DNA of 64,000 nucleotides from Pandoraea terrae (GCF_902459695.1 NZ_CABPRZ010000001.1:124001-188000); one strand, 5' to 3'; shown: positions 1 to 8,445, numbered from the stretch's first letter. Notes: generated by a model not told the origin, from the letters alone. Program-made: numbers and translations.

Positions 1-846
1 AACATCACGAGGGACATTCAATCCGCGGCTCGCAGCCTCCGCGAGCACGCCCTGCGCCAAGGTGTCGGAACTGCAAACGACAATCTCCGGCGAAGATGAC
101 GCCAATATTCGAGTGAGCCCTTCTCGCCCACCCTGCAACGTCGCCGGCGCCGGAAGCACTTCGAACGACGTGTCTACGATGCCATGCTTGGCTAGCTCGT
201 TCTTCAAACTCTCGCAGCGGCGTAGGCCGCGTGGGTCATCGACGGAGACAATCCCAAATCGCTGGTACCCCTTGCGAATGAGATGCCGCGCGACCGCCAC
301 ACCAACCTTCTCATGTGAGAAACCGATGACCATATCGATCGGATTGTCGGTCAGGTCCCAGATTTCGACGACCGGGATCTTCGCTTTTGTCAGCCGTTCG
401 ATCGTCGCATCGGTGTGGCTCGTGCCCGCGAGGACGATTCCGTCTGGCCGACGGCCAAGGATAGCTTCGACAAGCGCTTCCTCGCGCGAGGTGGAGTATC
501 CAGTGAGCCCGAGAAGCGTTTGGTAGCCGGAAGTCGTCAGACCGTCCATCAATGCCTGAACGGTGTCAGAAAAAATCGAGTTGGCAATTGTCGGGAGCAG
601 GATTGCGACCAGATGACTCTTGCTGCTCGCTAATCCGCCGGCGAGCATATTCGGTACGTATCCCGTCGCCCGAACGGCCTCGATCACTTTTCTCTGCGTA
701 TCGCTTCGAACCAGTTCGGGCCGATTCAGTGCGCGTGACACGGTCATCGGCGCGACGCCCGCAACGCGCGCAACGTCAATCAACGTGACGCTCTTCGCGG
801 CACCGGCGATCACCGGCGCCTGCTTGCGCTCGTATTTTTTTGCCAT
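1..846 (-). CDS. LacI-family transcriptional regulator (3' end outside window)
   Basis: Repressor-type DNA-binding protein: an N-terminal LacI helix-turn-helix followed by a periplasmic-binding-protein-like effector domain. Reading the minus strand from ATG at 846 gives MAKKYERK and then the HTH signature VARVAGVAPMTVSRALN around residues 25-42. After it come the hinge and a sugar-binding fold (SHLVAILLPTIANSIFSD, later RRPDGIVLAGTSH). 282 codons are visible without a stop, so about 60 residues are cut off by the window edge. An AGGAG box lies about 7 bases upstream of the ATG. The effector domain resembles gluconate/acid-sugar regulators of the family (family knowledge). The stump of an acid-sugar dehydratase 1.6 kb away suggests both once belonged to one catabolic locus (inference). 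Sure of family, unsure of ligand. Confidence 0.93.
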   Translation of the reverse strand, partial: MAKKYERKQAPVIAGAAKSVTLIDVARVAGVAPMTVSRALNRPELVRSDTQRKVIEAVRATGYVPNMLAGGLASSKSHLVAILLPTIANSIFSDTVQALMDGLTTSGYQTLLGLTGYSTSREEALVEAILGRRPDGIVLAGTSHTDATIERLTKAKIPVVEIWDLTDNPIDMVIGFSHEKVGVAVARHLIRKGYQRFGIVSVDDPRGLRRCESLKNELAKHGIVDTSFEVLPAPATLQGGREGLTRILASSSPEIVVCSSDTLAQGVLAEAASRGLNVPRDV

Positions 847-929
847 CTCCACGACTCCTGTCCGCGATCCGGTCAAGCCGGGGCAGGGCGACTCGTCGCG
901 TGCACCCGCATACGGAACCGCTGTCTTGC

Positions 930-1150
930 CGGTCCTCGGCGACGATTCGTCGTTCCCGGCGGCCGACTCGCGACGGCCAGGATGCTTCATAGGATCTACT
1001 GCGCTACGCGGTAATTTGCGTAGTCGCTTCGGTGGGTTCCTGCTTCATCGAGCGGCCTGAATGCGCCGACTCTCCACAGGCTAAAACGCGATGCCCTCGC
1101 GCTAACACATTGATCGCGCCGACCACATCGGCGTGATTTTCGTAACCGCA
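930..1150 (-). ncRNA. Candidate omega (right-end) guide RNA of TnpB
   Basis: TnpB proteins work with an RNA transcribed from the 3' end of their own gene and the element's right end (established for ISDra2 TnpB and relatives). In this gene the last about 40 codons encode the stereotyped tail [10 protein letters not shown]...[10 protein letters not shown], whose nucleotide sequence doubles as the RNA scaffold in the family. A small stem (GGCCG/CGGCC, 961-978) follows the stop. Position and strand are inferred from the family; no RNA boundary can be read from the sequence. Confidence 0.3.
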
Positions 1151-2221
1151 ATCGACGCACTGGAATTGCGCCTGAGTCTGCCGGTTGTCTTTCGCTATAT
1201 GGCCGCAGCAAGGGCACGTCTGACTGGTGTGGTGTGGCGGCACGGCCAGCAGCATGCCGCCGTTCCACAACATCTTGTAGTCGAGCTGCCGCCTGAACTC
1301 GCCCCAGCCTTGGTCGAGCATGGCACGATTGAGGCCAGACTTCCACCGCACCCTCTTGCCGTGCTGTTCGCTGTTGCCCCTGGAAGACCTGGAGAGTTTC
1401 CGTACCTGCAAATCCTCAATGCAGACGAGCGCGTGGTTTTGGCTGATCGTCGTCGTGGTCTTGTGCAGGAAATCTTTGCGGGCGTTGGCGATGCGGGTGT
1501 AAATCCTCTGGACGCGGGCCTTCGCCGTCTTCCAGTTGTTGCTGAACTTGACCTTGCGGCTCATGCGGCGCTGGTAGCGGGCCAGCCGCTGCTGGTGTTT
1601 CCTGAAGCTGTTGAGCGGCGCGATGAAGCTCGCGTCGCTCAGGGTGGCGAATCTGGCGATGCCGACATCGATGCCGATGGCGGTTCTCGTCGTGGGCAAA
1701 GCTTGCTCGATTTCACGTTGCGTCTGAATTGACACGAACCACTTGCCGCCCGACTGGCTCACGGTCACGTTGCGCAACTCGCCAAGAACCTCCCGGCTGT
1801 TGCGGTAACGCAGCCAGCCCAACTTGGGAAGAAAGAGGCGGTTGTTGGCCTGATCGAGCTTGATCTGTTTCGGGTCGGGGTAGCGGAAGGCATCGCCGCT
1901 GCCCTTGCGCTTGAAGCGCGGGAAGTCGGCGCGCTTGGCGAAGAAATTTTTGTATGCCTTCTCCAGGTCCTTCAAGGCATGTTGCAACGGGTGGCAGGGC
2001 GCCTGCTTGAGCCAGGGCGTGTCAGGGCCATTGCGCCAGCCGGTCAAGTGCTTCGCCATGGCCACGTAGCCGATGAACTTGTGACCCGCCTCGTGATTCG
2101 CCTTTTGCATCGCCAACGCCTTGTTGAAGACGTACCGGCACGACCCGGCGAAGCGGCGCATATCGCGCGCCTGTTCGCCGTTCGGCATCAGTGCGTATTT
2201 GAAGACCTGAAGACGTTTCAT
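1004..2221 (-). CDS. tnpB: TnpB (OrfB) RNA-guided nuclease of IS200/IS605 family
   Basis: TnpB is the RNA-guided, RuvC-type DNA nuclease carried by IS200/IS605 elements and the ancestor of Cas12. Starting at ATG 2221 ([11 protein letters not shown], the usual OrfB N-terminus) the protein has 405 residues, normal for the family. An upstream in-frame extension was not used because it lacks family similarity. The N-terminal HTH/OrfB part is followed by the split RuvC fold. The acidic triad appears intact: D185 in GIDVGIAR, E269 in [11 protein letters not shown] and D365 in [16 protein letters not shown]. The zinc ribbon is complete with CPCCG (C336, C339) and CVDCG (C355, C358). There is no adjacent TnpA transposase, so the element is probably immobile unless helped in trans. 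Nothing suggests decay of the coding sequence. Confidence 0.95.
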   Translation of the reverse strand: MKRLQVFKYALMPNGEQARDMRRFAGSCRYVFNKALAMQKANHEAGHKFIGYVAMAKHLTGWRNGPDTPWLKQAPCHPLQHALKDLEKAYKNFFAKRADFPRFKRKGSGDAFRYPDPKQIKLDQANNRLFLPKLGWLRYRNSREVLGELRNVTVSQSGGKWFVSIQTQREIEQALPTTRTAIGIDVGIARFATLSDASFIAPLNSFRKHQQRLARYQRRMSRKVKFSNNWKTAKARVQRIYTRIANARKDFLHKTTTTISQNHALVCIEDLQVRKLSRSSRGNSEQHGKRVRWKSGLNRAMLDQGWGEFRRQLDYKMLWNGGMLLAVPPHHTSQTCPCCGHIAKDNRQTQAQFQCVDCGYENHADVVGAINVLARGHRVLACGESAHSGRSMKQEPTEATTQITA

Positions 2222-2438
2222 GGCCTCAATCATACGTTGCGCTATGACGGCCCACAACGAAATACGGCCCGGCAGACATGGCGTTTTTTCTGATTTTGGG
2301 GAGGCGCTGTGGTCGCTATCCTGTTTCGCCGGAAGCGGTAGCGGCGCCCCCATCGCCGTTATCCGGCAGTACATCGAACAGCGGCAAACGCCGCACTAAA
2401 GTCAAAGACACGGCCGGCTTTGACGTCCGCGCTCTTGA

Positions 2439-2458
2439 CCCCGCCCTGAAGGGCGGGG
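2439..2458. repeat. GC-rich perfect hairpin upstream of tnpB, probable element end
   Basis: CCCCGCCC-TGAA-GGGCGGGG: an 8-bp perfect stem with a 4-base loop, directly before the point where the truncated enolase-superfamily frame starts. IS200/IS605 elements carry such hairpins near both ends as the TnpA recognition structure (family knowledge). It could also act as a terminator, but no T-run follows on either strand. Confidence 0.5.
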
Positions 2459-2464
2459 TTTGCC

Positions 2465-2803
2465 GCGCAACCGATCAAGCTGCGCGCAGCGGATTATCTG
2501 ATGCCGGATGCACCGCGTGTAGGAGGGATCACGCCATTTCTCAAGGTGGCGGCGTTGGCGGATCACGCGGGACTGATGCTGGCGCCGCACTTCGCCATGG
2601 AACTGCACGTGCATCTTGCGGCGTGCTACACCCGCGAACCGTGGGTCGAACACTTCGAGTGGCTGGAACCGCTGTTCAATGAAAAGCTCGAGACGCGCGA
2701 CGGCCGCATGATCGTGCCAACGCGTCCCGGGCTTGGACTGACGCTCAGTGATCGCGTCGCGGGATGGACTGCCCAGGCGTCAGAAGTCGGTGGCCGCGCC
2801 TGA
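2465..2803 (+). pseudogene. C-terminal stump of an enolase-superfamily acid-sugar dehydratase
   Basis: The frame from about 2465 to the stop at 2803 encodes ADYLMPDAPRVGGITPFLKV...APHFAMELHVHLAAC...HFEWLEPLFN...PTRPGLGLTLSD. This is the last roughly 100 residues of a mandelate racemase/muconate lactonizing enzyme-type protein (talarate/galactarate or rhamnonate dehydratase branch). The stretch includes the C-terminal half of the barrel with the catalytic-His region (APHF). The N-terminal capping domain, the metal ligands and the Lys/Asp/His dyads are missing. There is no start codon in a plausible place, and the homology stops at the TnpB-side hairpin. I infer truncation by the mobile element or an associated deletion. 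The stump overlaps the end of the small minus-strand membrane gene by about 24 bases. Confidence 0.8.
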
Positions 2804-3118
2804 ACGCGGTGCCGAATCGAGCACCGAGAACTCCCAGCCCAGCGCGGCGGCCGGGACTGTATCGCTGCGGTCTTCAACGGGGGCACGGGCTGGCGTGGCA
2901 ATGGACCCCGCGTCGGCATTCACCGATGCCGATGTCGAGATCAGCCGGGCCAGTGCAACAAGCACCACGAACAGGGCCGTAGTCGATACGGCGATCAAAA
3001 GCCCGGTGCGCGCGATCGCCAGCCGTCGTGCTGCCGCCACGAGCCGACGCATGAAATTCGACGATGCGGGAAGCCTGTCGCGATCAATCCTGTGCGGTAG
3101 AAGGTGTTTCGTTGACAT
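2780..3118 (-). CDS. Small single-pass membrane protein of unknown function
   Basis: 112 residues from ATG 3118 (MSTKHLLPHR), chosen because GGAG lies 6 bases upstream; a second ATG four codons earlier lacks a ribosome site. A basic N-terminus (RRLVAAARRLAIAR) precedes one clear transmembrane segment around residues 39-58 (GLLIAVSTTALFVVLVALA). A polar Ala/Ser-rich tail, probably periplasmic, follows. I recognise no family. It is divergent from the CadC-like regulator at 3138 with only 19 bases between the starts, so the two may share a promoter region and be functionally linked (inference). Its 3' end runs into the dehydratase stump, so it could itself be shortened. Confidence 0.45.
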   Translation of the reverse strand: MSTKHLLPHRIDRDRLPASSNFMRRLVAAARRLAIARTGLLIAVSTTALFVVLVALARLISTSASVNADAGSIATPARAPVEDRSDTVPAAALGWEFSVLDSAPRSGAATDF

Positions 3119-3137
3119 GATATTCTCCAATGGGTAG

Positions 3138-4952
3138 ATGGCACATACCAGCGTAGGCTGGGAGGCGTCGGGCGGCCCGACGATACGCCGAATGAATCCC
3201 GAAAATGATCCGAAAAATCCGGCGGAATCCGTCGGCGGCGCTCAGGCGGTGGAGGGCGTGCTGCGTTTCCCGGGGTTCGAGGTCGACCTGGGGCGCGGTG
3301 AACTGCGTATCGGCGGGCAGGTGGTGGCCCTCAGGCCCAAGACCTTTACGCTACTGACCTACCTGGCGCAGCACCCAAGGCGGCTCCTGGCAAAGGAGGC
3401 ACTCGTCCAGGCGGTGTGGCCTGACGTCATCGTTACCGACGACTCCTTGGTGCAGTGCGTCAGCGAGCTTCGTTCAGCCTTGGGCGACCATCAGCAGCAA
3501 GTGGTCCGCACCGTGCCCCGCCGCGGCTACATACTCGAACTTCAACCGGTCGGGCTCGACCAAGCCGATGCAGGCCGTCCGATCCCGCCCGCCCCGCTAG
3601 TCGTAGAGCGCTCTTCGAGCGATGCCGCCATGAACCGGCGACGGATCGCCCTGGCGCTGGCAGTCGGCCTGATTGCGCTCACAGGTGCCAGTTCGTGGGT
3701 CTGGTGGCACAGGGAAAGGACGGAAGGGGAGCGCGGGACCATGCCGGTCGGCCGGCGCTCGATTGCCGTGCTGCCGTTCGCCAATCTCAGCGGCGATCCG
3801 TCGCAGGCGTACTTCGCCGAGGGCATCACGGCCGACGTGATTGCTGATGTGTCGCGCTTGCCCGACACGCTGGTCATGGGCCAGGCTTCCACCCAAACGT
3901 ACCGCGACACGGCATCGGACGTGCGCCGCGCCGGCCAAGACCTGGAGGTTCACTTCGTCGTAACGGGCGGTGTCTGGCGGTCCGGCAGCGACGTGCGAAT
4001 CAATGTCCAGTTGTTGTCCGCGGAATCAGGTACCGTGCTCTGGGCCGACACGCTCGAGTATCCGGACGAGAGCCAATGGAACTGGCGGCGCGACCTGGGG
4101 CCGCGCATCGCGAACGCACTCGATATCCGGATCATGGATGTCGTCGGCGGCTGGGGGGCAGATCGGCCCGAACCGCGCGACGCGATCGATCACATCATGC
4201 GGGGCTTCGCCGAACTGCGGCGGGCGTCGGCGCGCTCGGACTGGGAGGCCGCCGCCGACGAGTTCCGCGCGGCACTGAAAACGGCGCCGAAATCGGCGTC
4301 GGCGTGGGCCGGGCTCAGCCTCGCGTTGGCGGGGCAGATCTTCGGCAGGCACATCGCCCACCCGCAGGAGATGCTTCGCGAAGCGGACGAAGCGGCAAAC
4401 AAGGCGCTCGCGATCGATGTCAACAACGCGACTGCCCACTTCGCCCTCGGGCAGGTCCTCATTCTTCGCGGGCGGCTCGAGGCGGCGCAGGCGGCCTTCG
4501 AGTCTTGCCTGTCCCTGAATCCAAGTCATGCGCACGCTCACATGCGCATCGGCCTGATCAGGATCGAACTCGGGCACGCTGAAGAAGCGCAGCAGCATGT
4601 CGACATGGCGCTCCGCCTCAGTCCAATGGACCAGACCCGCGCCGCGTATGCACACTTGATCGCCGGCATTGCCCAGTTCCACCTGGGACACGACGACGAG
4701 GCCTACGCTGAAATGGAGAAGATGGTCGCTGCAGATCCCCGGGTCGGGTTTGCCTACATGTGGATGGCATCAATCGACGGGCTTCACGGACGCACCGCCA
4801 AGGCGCACGAAAACCTGGACCGATATAAGCAATACATCGAGATTCAGACGATAAGCGGCCTGAAAGCCACCGAGCGGTCTACCAACCCGGTGTTCCTGGC
4901 ACAGCGCGAGCGTTTCTATGACGGCTTGCGAAAGGCGGGCTTGCCGGAATGA
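3138..4952 (+). CDS. CadC-like membrane-anchored winged-helix regulator with TPR sensor
   Basis: 604 residues with a one-component transmembrane-regulator layout. The OmpR/PhoB-type winged helix lies at roughly residues 35-130 (GELRIGGQVVALRPKTFTLL, then KEALVQAVWPDVIVTDDSLV and VRTVPRRGYIL). One transmembrane helix follows near 170-190 (ALALAVGLIALTGASSWVWW). A TolB/FlgO-like domain spans about 205-330 (SIAVLPFANLSGDPSQAYFAEGI). Tetratricopeptide repeats of about 34 residues run from about 355 to 560. The DNA-binding part is cytoplasmic and the TPR part periplasmic. Many such proteins occur in proteobacteria with unknown signals. The start is uncertain: an internal ATG at 3192 (MNPENDP) is equally possible and would leave more room for the divergent promoter. 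Target genes are not evident. Confidence 0.88.
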   Translation: MAHTSVGWEASGGPTIRRMNPENDPKNPAESVGGAQAVEGVLRFPGFEVDLGRGELRIGGQVVALRPKTFTLLTYLAQHPRRLLAKEALVQAVWPDVIVTDDSLVQCVSELRSALGDHQQQVVRTVPRRGYILELQPVGLDQADAGRPIPPAPLVVERSSSDAAMNRRRIALALAVGLIALTGASSWVWWHRERTEGERGTMPVGRRSIAVLPFANLSGDPSQAYFAEGITADVIADVSRLPDTLVMGQASTQTYRDTASDVRRAGQDLEVHFVVTGGVWRSGSDVRINVQLLSAESGTVLWADTLEYPDESQWNWRRDLGPRIANALDIRIMDVVGGWGADRPEPRDAIDHIMRGFAELRRASARSDWEAAADEFRAALKTAPKSASAWAGLSLALAGQIFGRHIAHPQEMLREADEAANKALAIDVNNATAHFALGQVLILRGRLEAAQAAFESCLSLNPSHAHAHMRIGLIRIELGHAEEAQQHVDMALRLSPMDQTRAAYAHLIAGIAQFHLGHDDEAYAEMEKMVAADPRVGFAYMWMASIDGLHGRTAKAHENLDRYKQYIEIQTISGLKATERSTNPVFLAQRERFYDGLRKAGLPE

Positions 4953-4969
4953 AGTTAGCGGCGAGAGAA

Positions 4970-5815
4970 TTACTCAAAGCCATAGAGGTTCCGGGGATTA
5001 TCAACAAGGATTCGGTTGAGGGTGTCCACGTCCGGGACAACGTCGGCGAACCAATCCAGCAAGCGCGCATCATTCGGTTTCGACGCTTCCGTGGCGTGTG
5101 GCCAATCGGTGCCCCACACGAGACGATCTGGAAAATCGCTGACCAGCGCACCAGCGGTCTGCGCCAGATCGGGGTATGGCGGCGAATTCGAATGACTGGA
5201 AAGGTAAGGCGCTGACAGTTTCAACCAGACGTGCCCCGAGCGCATCAGACGCCACAGGTCTGCACGCACGGCATCTTCAATTTCCGTTGAATGATGGACG
5301 CGTGCATAGTGGTCGAGAACAACGGGTGCGTTCAAGGCTAACAACCTATCCGCGTAATCGATAATCTGTTGGCTCGACAAGTGCAGCTGGATATGCCATC
5401 CGAGTTCGCGTACTCGCGACGCAAGTGTCGTGAGCATCGTCATCGAAGTTGCGCCAGGCTGCACCTGATTGAATCGAATGCCGACGACGCCAGCTTCATC
5501 CATCTTGCGCAACTCGTTATCGCTGACCGAGTCGTCAACGACCGCGACACCGCGAGCGCACGCGCGCTGCACTTCAAGGGCGGCGAGCATCAGGCTATTG
5601 TCGGTGCCATAGGTGGACGGTTGAACAAGCACATGGCGCGTGGTGCCAAGTCGAGCCTGCAGACGTTTGTAGTCAGCAATCGTTGCCGTCGGCGGTGTCA
5701 CCACCGCACTGGCGACCGGCTCACGCGCCGAGTCGAAGACATGCATATGGCAATCACACGCATTGGCAGGCAGGGTCACACGGGGAGGTTCTTCCCCTCC
5801 GGAAAACGGGGTCAT
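4970..5815 (-). CDS. Amidohydrolase-2 family hydrolase, LigI (2-pyrone-4,6-dicarboxylate lactonase)-like
   Basis: TIM-barrel metal-dependent hydrolase of 281 residues. It starts at ATG 5815, with GGAG 7 bases upstream. The N-terminal HxH appears as CDCHMHVFD (H23, H25). Later come the barrel-strand residues QLHLSS and LDHYARVHH and the C-terminal catalytic Asp in WGTDWPHAT. Closest known types are LigI, which opens 2-pyrone-4,6-dicarboxylate, and other small lactone or dicarboxylate hydrolases (family knowledge). The nearby RraA-type aldolase and an NAD-dependent dehydrogenase fit a meta-cleavage-like or lactone route to oxaloacetate and pyruvate (inference). It is downstream of, and co-oriented with, the GntR gene and convergent with the CadC-like gene. 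The exact substrate is unknown. Confidence 0.85.
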   Translation of the reverse strand: MTPFSGGEEPPRVTLPANACDCHMHVFDSAREPVASAVVTPPTATIADYKRLQARLGTTRHVLVQPSTYGTDNSLMLAALEVQRACARGVAVVDDSVSDNELRKMDEAGVVGIRFNQVQPGATSMTMLTTLASRVRELGWHIQLHLSSQQIIDYADRLLALNAPVVLDHYARVHHSTEIEDAVRADLWRLMRSGHVWLKLSAPYLSSHSNSPPYPDLAQTAGALVSDFPDRLVWGTDWPHATEASKPNDARLLDWFADVVPDVDTLNRILVDNPRNLYGFE

Positions 5816-5917
5816 TCAAGGGCTCCACGGTGAATTTGTTTATTTTTTGTATTTCGCGACGGGTGTTGCCATCTACCTCATGGGGTTTACGTGAGGCCGT
5901 GCATGGTCACCCAAAGG

Positions 5918-6592
5918 TCATTGAGAATCGGTCGTTCCGCCCGCCGGCGTGTCCAGGCGCTCCTTCATAAAGCGCCGGTACGACAGGCGGATATGTGCCT
6001 CCATCAGATGACAGGCAAGTTCGCCGTCGTGAGTCTGAACTGCGTAGGCAATGTCCTGGTGCTGCTGCAAGCTGCGCGCGAAGTCCGGTGCCGAATACAA
6101 AAAGAACGAGCGGGTGATGACGGGCATGTCGATAAGGGTCACCAGCATCGACTTCAGCCGTTGGGACTTCGCACAGTCCAGCAGGTAGGTGTGAAACGCC
6201 CTGTTGGCCGACTGAATGCGAAGCACAGCATCGTCTGCGCCGCTACCGATGGCGTCCGCCATCTCGGCATTGATGCGGTTCAGTTCGGCAATGTCCTCAT
6301 CCGAAGCGCGGTCGGCGGCAAGTCTTGCTGCATGCGGCTCCAGAAGGGCTCGCAGACTGAACATTTCCTCAATGTCCCAGCGCGTCCACCCGGCGACGAA
6401 CACCCCCCGATTCGCTTCAACAGATACCAGCTTGTCCTCCGACAGCTTCTTGAGCGCGGCTCGAACCGGCGTCCGGCTCATGCCCAACTCGTCGGCGAGA
6501 TGCTCTTCCTTCAACTGCGTCCCAGGCTGGTACTGCCCCGACAGAATGCGTTTGCGCATGGTGTCGTAGGCGAAATCCATTCCCTTTTTCAT
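5918..6592 (-). CDS. GntR-family regulator, FCD type
   Basis: 224 residues from ATG 6592 (MKKGMDFAYDTMRKRILS). The in-frame upstream extension looks non-coding and was left out. The N-terminal GntR winged helix reads LADELGMSRTPVRAALKKL, with the wing ANRGVFVAGW. It is followed by a helical FCD effector domain (MFSLRALLEPHAARLAADR) with candidate metal-binding His/Asp residues (RAFHTYLLD, HLMEAHIRLS). FCD proteins usually repress operons for organic acids. It sits between the amidohydrolase and the divergent DUF1932 dehydrogenase/aldolase/MFS genes and most likely controls both arms (inference). The intergenic region 6593-6847 is AT-rich, unlike its surroundings. Confidence 0.92.
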   Translation of the reverse strand: MKKGMDFAYDTMRKRILSGQYQPGTQLKEEHLADELGMSRTPVRAALKKLSEDKLVSVEANRGVFVAGWTRWDIEEMFSLRALLEPHAARLAADRASDEDIAELNRINAEMADAIGSGADDAVLRIQSANRAFHTYLLDCAKSQRLKSMLVTLIDMPVITRSFFLYSAPDFARSLQQHQDIAYAVQTHDGELACHLMEAHIRLSYRRFMKERLDTPAGGTTDSQ

Positions 6593-6847
6593 TGTCGCTT
6601 CACTCGTTTTCGCTGACTCGCCGTGGCTACTGCAAAGGAGGTCCGTCTGACCGCCTGGCGGCCCGCAGATGCGTCTGCCGCTCGGCTCCGGCGATATCTT
6701 ACAGGATCCATTGTTTTTACATTGTGCCGAATTTAGTTGCAAGAAACGTCTGACGGTCTAATTTTAGGGGTATTCCCGCGAGTTCGTTAGTTCCGCTTGA
6801 GTGAATTGTATTTTATTTGTACTCTTTGGCCATCGAAGGAGGAATCA

Positions 6848-7726
6848 ATGAACATTGCAATCATCGGGTTGGGCGAAGTGGGGCGCTGCTACGCACACGC
6901 TCTTGCGGGCGGCTCTGACGTGACACTTTTGCTATGCGAGCAACGCATCTCGGAGTCTGCCGCGCAACTCGCGAGTGGGCTCAAACTTTCCATCCATGAG
7001 TCGGTAGGCCCGTGGCTGAATGATGCTGACTGGGTGTTGTCCTGCGTGGTCGGAACGAAATCTCTCCACGTCGCGCAACACTGCTTCGGCCACATGAAGC
7101 AGGAAGCCGCTTTCGCGGACTTCACGACGGCCGCGCCGGACGAAAAGCGCCAGGCGGCGGTCCAGGCGACTGACAAGGGCATCGCATATGCCGACGTCGC
7201 CATCATGGGCGCCATCGCATTGCTCGGCGCGCGCACGCCATTGCTGTGCTCGGGCGACGCAGCCGATGCATTCTCGTCGCTCCTGTCCGACGCTTCCGGC
7301 GCCGCTCCGGATGTTCTTCCGAATAGCCACGCCGGCGACGCCATGTCGTTGAAAATCCTTCGCAGCGTTTTCACGAAGGGCATGGAAGCACTCGCGGTTG
7401 AGGTACTGATGGCCGCCGAACGTCAAGGGCTACGCCCGGCGCTCTATGACGTCCTGCAGGACATCGACAAGGCATCGCTGCCGCAGTTTCTGGAGATGCT
7501 CGTCACCACTCACGTCATTCACGCCCGCCGGCGCATGCACGAAGTTGATGAAGCCGAGCGCCAGCTTGCAAGTATCGGCATCTTGTCAGATGTCCTCGAC
7601 GGCGTTCAGCACCGGTTTGCCAGGACGGCGGAGAAGCTCGATGTGTTGCCTTTGCCTACCGAGAAGCCAACGCTCCAAGACGCTCTGAACTGGCTTTCCT
7701 CTGAAGCGGTGATCGAAGCCGCTTAA
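6848..7726 (+). CDS. 6-phosphogluconate-dehydrogenase-like NAD(P)-binding protein with DUF1932
   Basis: 292 residues. ATG 6848 has a strong GGAGG 6 bases upstream. The N-terminal Rossmann fold reads MNIAIIGLGEVGRCYAHAL (GxGxxG). The middle holds the beta-hydroxyacid dehydrogenase core: DFTTAAPDEKR, ADVAIMGAIALLG and the catalytic-Lys region SLKILRSVFTKGMEAL. The C-terminal part matches DUF1932 proteins. The family oxidises or reduces 3-hydroxy acids or related carbonyl acids; the substrate here is unknown. It is the first gene of a rightward operon with the RraA-type aldolase and MFS carrier and is divergent from the GntR gene. A role upstream of the aldolase is inferred. Confidence 0.85.
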   Translation: MNIAIIGLGEVGRCYAHALAGGSDVTLLLCEQRISESAAQLASGLKLSIHESVGPWLNDADWVLSCVVGTKSLHVAQHCFGHMKQEAAFADFTTAAPDEKRQAAVQATDKGIAYADVAIMGAIALLGARTPLLCSGDAADAFSSLLSDASGAAPDVLPNSHAGDAMSLKILRSVFTKGMEALAVEVLMAAERQGLRPALYDVLQDIDKASLPQFLEMLVTTHVIHARRRMHEVDEAERQLASIGILSDVLDGVQHRFARTAEKLDVLPLPTEKPTLQDALNWLSSEAVIEAA

Positions 7727-7803
7727 CCCCTCTCGATTCCCTCGATTCAAATGTGGCAGCCCGGCTGCCAGCCCCCACTCGTTCTAAATTTTGGAGAAGC
7801 ACC

Positions 7804-8445
7804 ATGTCTGTCAGCAAGGAACAAATCGAAACGCTCAAGCAACTGGGTACCGCGACGATTCACGAAGCCCAGGGGCAGAAGGGTGCCATCGACGGCGCAC
7901 TGCGTCCCATTGACCCGTCGCTCCGACTCGCGGGGCCGGCGCTTACCGTCGACTGCCGTCCGAGCGACAACCTCGCCATTCACTATGCGCTGACGAAAGC
8001 CAAGCCCGGCGACGTCCTCGTCGTCGATGCCAAGGCATTCATCGAAGCTGGGCCGTGGGGTGACTTGCTGACGTTGGCCGCTCAGAAGCTCGGCATCGTG
8101 GGTCTGGTCATCGATGGTTCCGTTCGCGACGCCAATGCCATCATCGAATTAGGCTTTCCCACATTCTCGCGTGGACTTTCCATCAAAGGGACCAACAAGA
8201 ACCAGCCGGGGAAGGTGAACGTGCCTGTATCCATCGGCGGCGTTATTGTGAATCCGGGCGATATCGTCGTTGGTGACCGTGACGGTCTCGTGGTCGTCGA
8301 GCAAAGCGCCGTGGAGGGCGTTATCCGTATGAGCCGCACACGCGAGGACAAGGAGAACGGCATTCGCGCGGGAGTGGAGGCCGGTAAGAGCACCGTAGAG
8401 CTCCTCGGTCTCGCCGATACGCTCAAGAAGCTCGGGATGGTCTGA
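7804..8445 (+). CDS. RraA/HMG-CHA-aldolase family protein
   Basis: 213 residues from ATG 7804 (MSVSKEQIETLKQLGTATIHEAQG), with GGAG 7 bases before it. The family signature is present: GDLLTLAAQKLGIVGLVIDG followed by SVRD, where Arg and Asp bind pyruvate-enolate and metal in 4-hydroxy-4-methyl/carboxy-2-oxoglutarate aldolases (LigK, ProA, GalC). The C-terminal part VVVNPGDIVVGDRDGLVVV-like strand is also typical (IVVGDRDGLVVVEQSA). RraA itself, the RNase E inhibitor, has the same fold. The catabolic neighbourhood and the LigI-like hydrolase favour an aldolase cleaving a C6-C7 hydroxy-oxo-diacid to pyruvate plus oxaloacetate or pyruvate (inference). Confidence 0.88.
   Translation: MSVSKEQIETLKQLGTATIHEAQGQKGAIDGALRPIDPSLRLAGPALTVDCRPSDNLAIHYALTKAKPGDVLVVDAKAFIEAGPWGDLLTLAAQKLGIVGLVIDGSVRDANAIIELGFPTFSRGLSIKGTNKNQPGKVNVPVSIGGVIVNPGDIVVGDRDGLVVVEQSAVEGVIRMSRTREDKENGIRAGVEAGKSTVELLGLADTLKKLGMV

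Larger units (their letters stand above)
940..2458 (-). mobile_element. TnpB-only IS200/IS605-type element (boundaries approximate)
   Basis: The element consists of an intact tnpB gene with no tnpA next to it. On the tnpB 5' side a perfect GC hairpin (2439-2458) resembles the subterminal hairpins of this IS group. On the 3' side a weaker hairpin (961-978) lies just past the stop codon. Right after the GC hairpin, the reading frame of an enolase-superfamily gene begins mid-protein, so insertion or a later deletion removed most of that gene. The exact ends cannot be fixed by eye because these elements make no target duplication and have no terminal inverted repeats. Confidence 0.6.

Noticed and set aside
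2278-2682. 134-codon plus-strand frame across the TnpB 5' region
   Set aside because: Out of frame with the dehydratase stump and biased like a shadow frame; no protein similarity.
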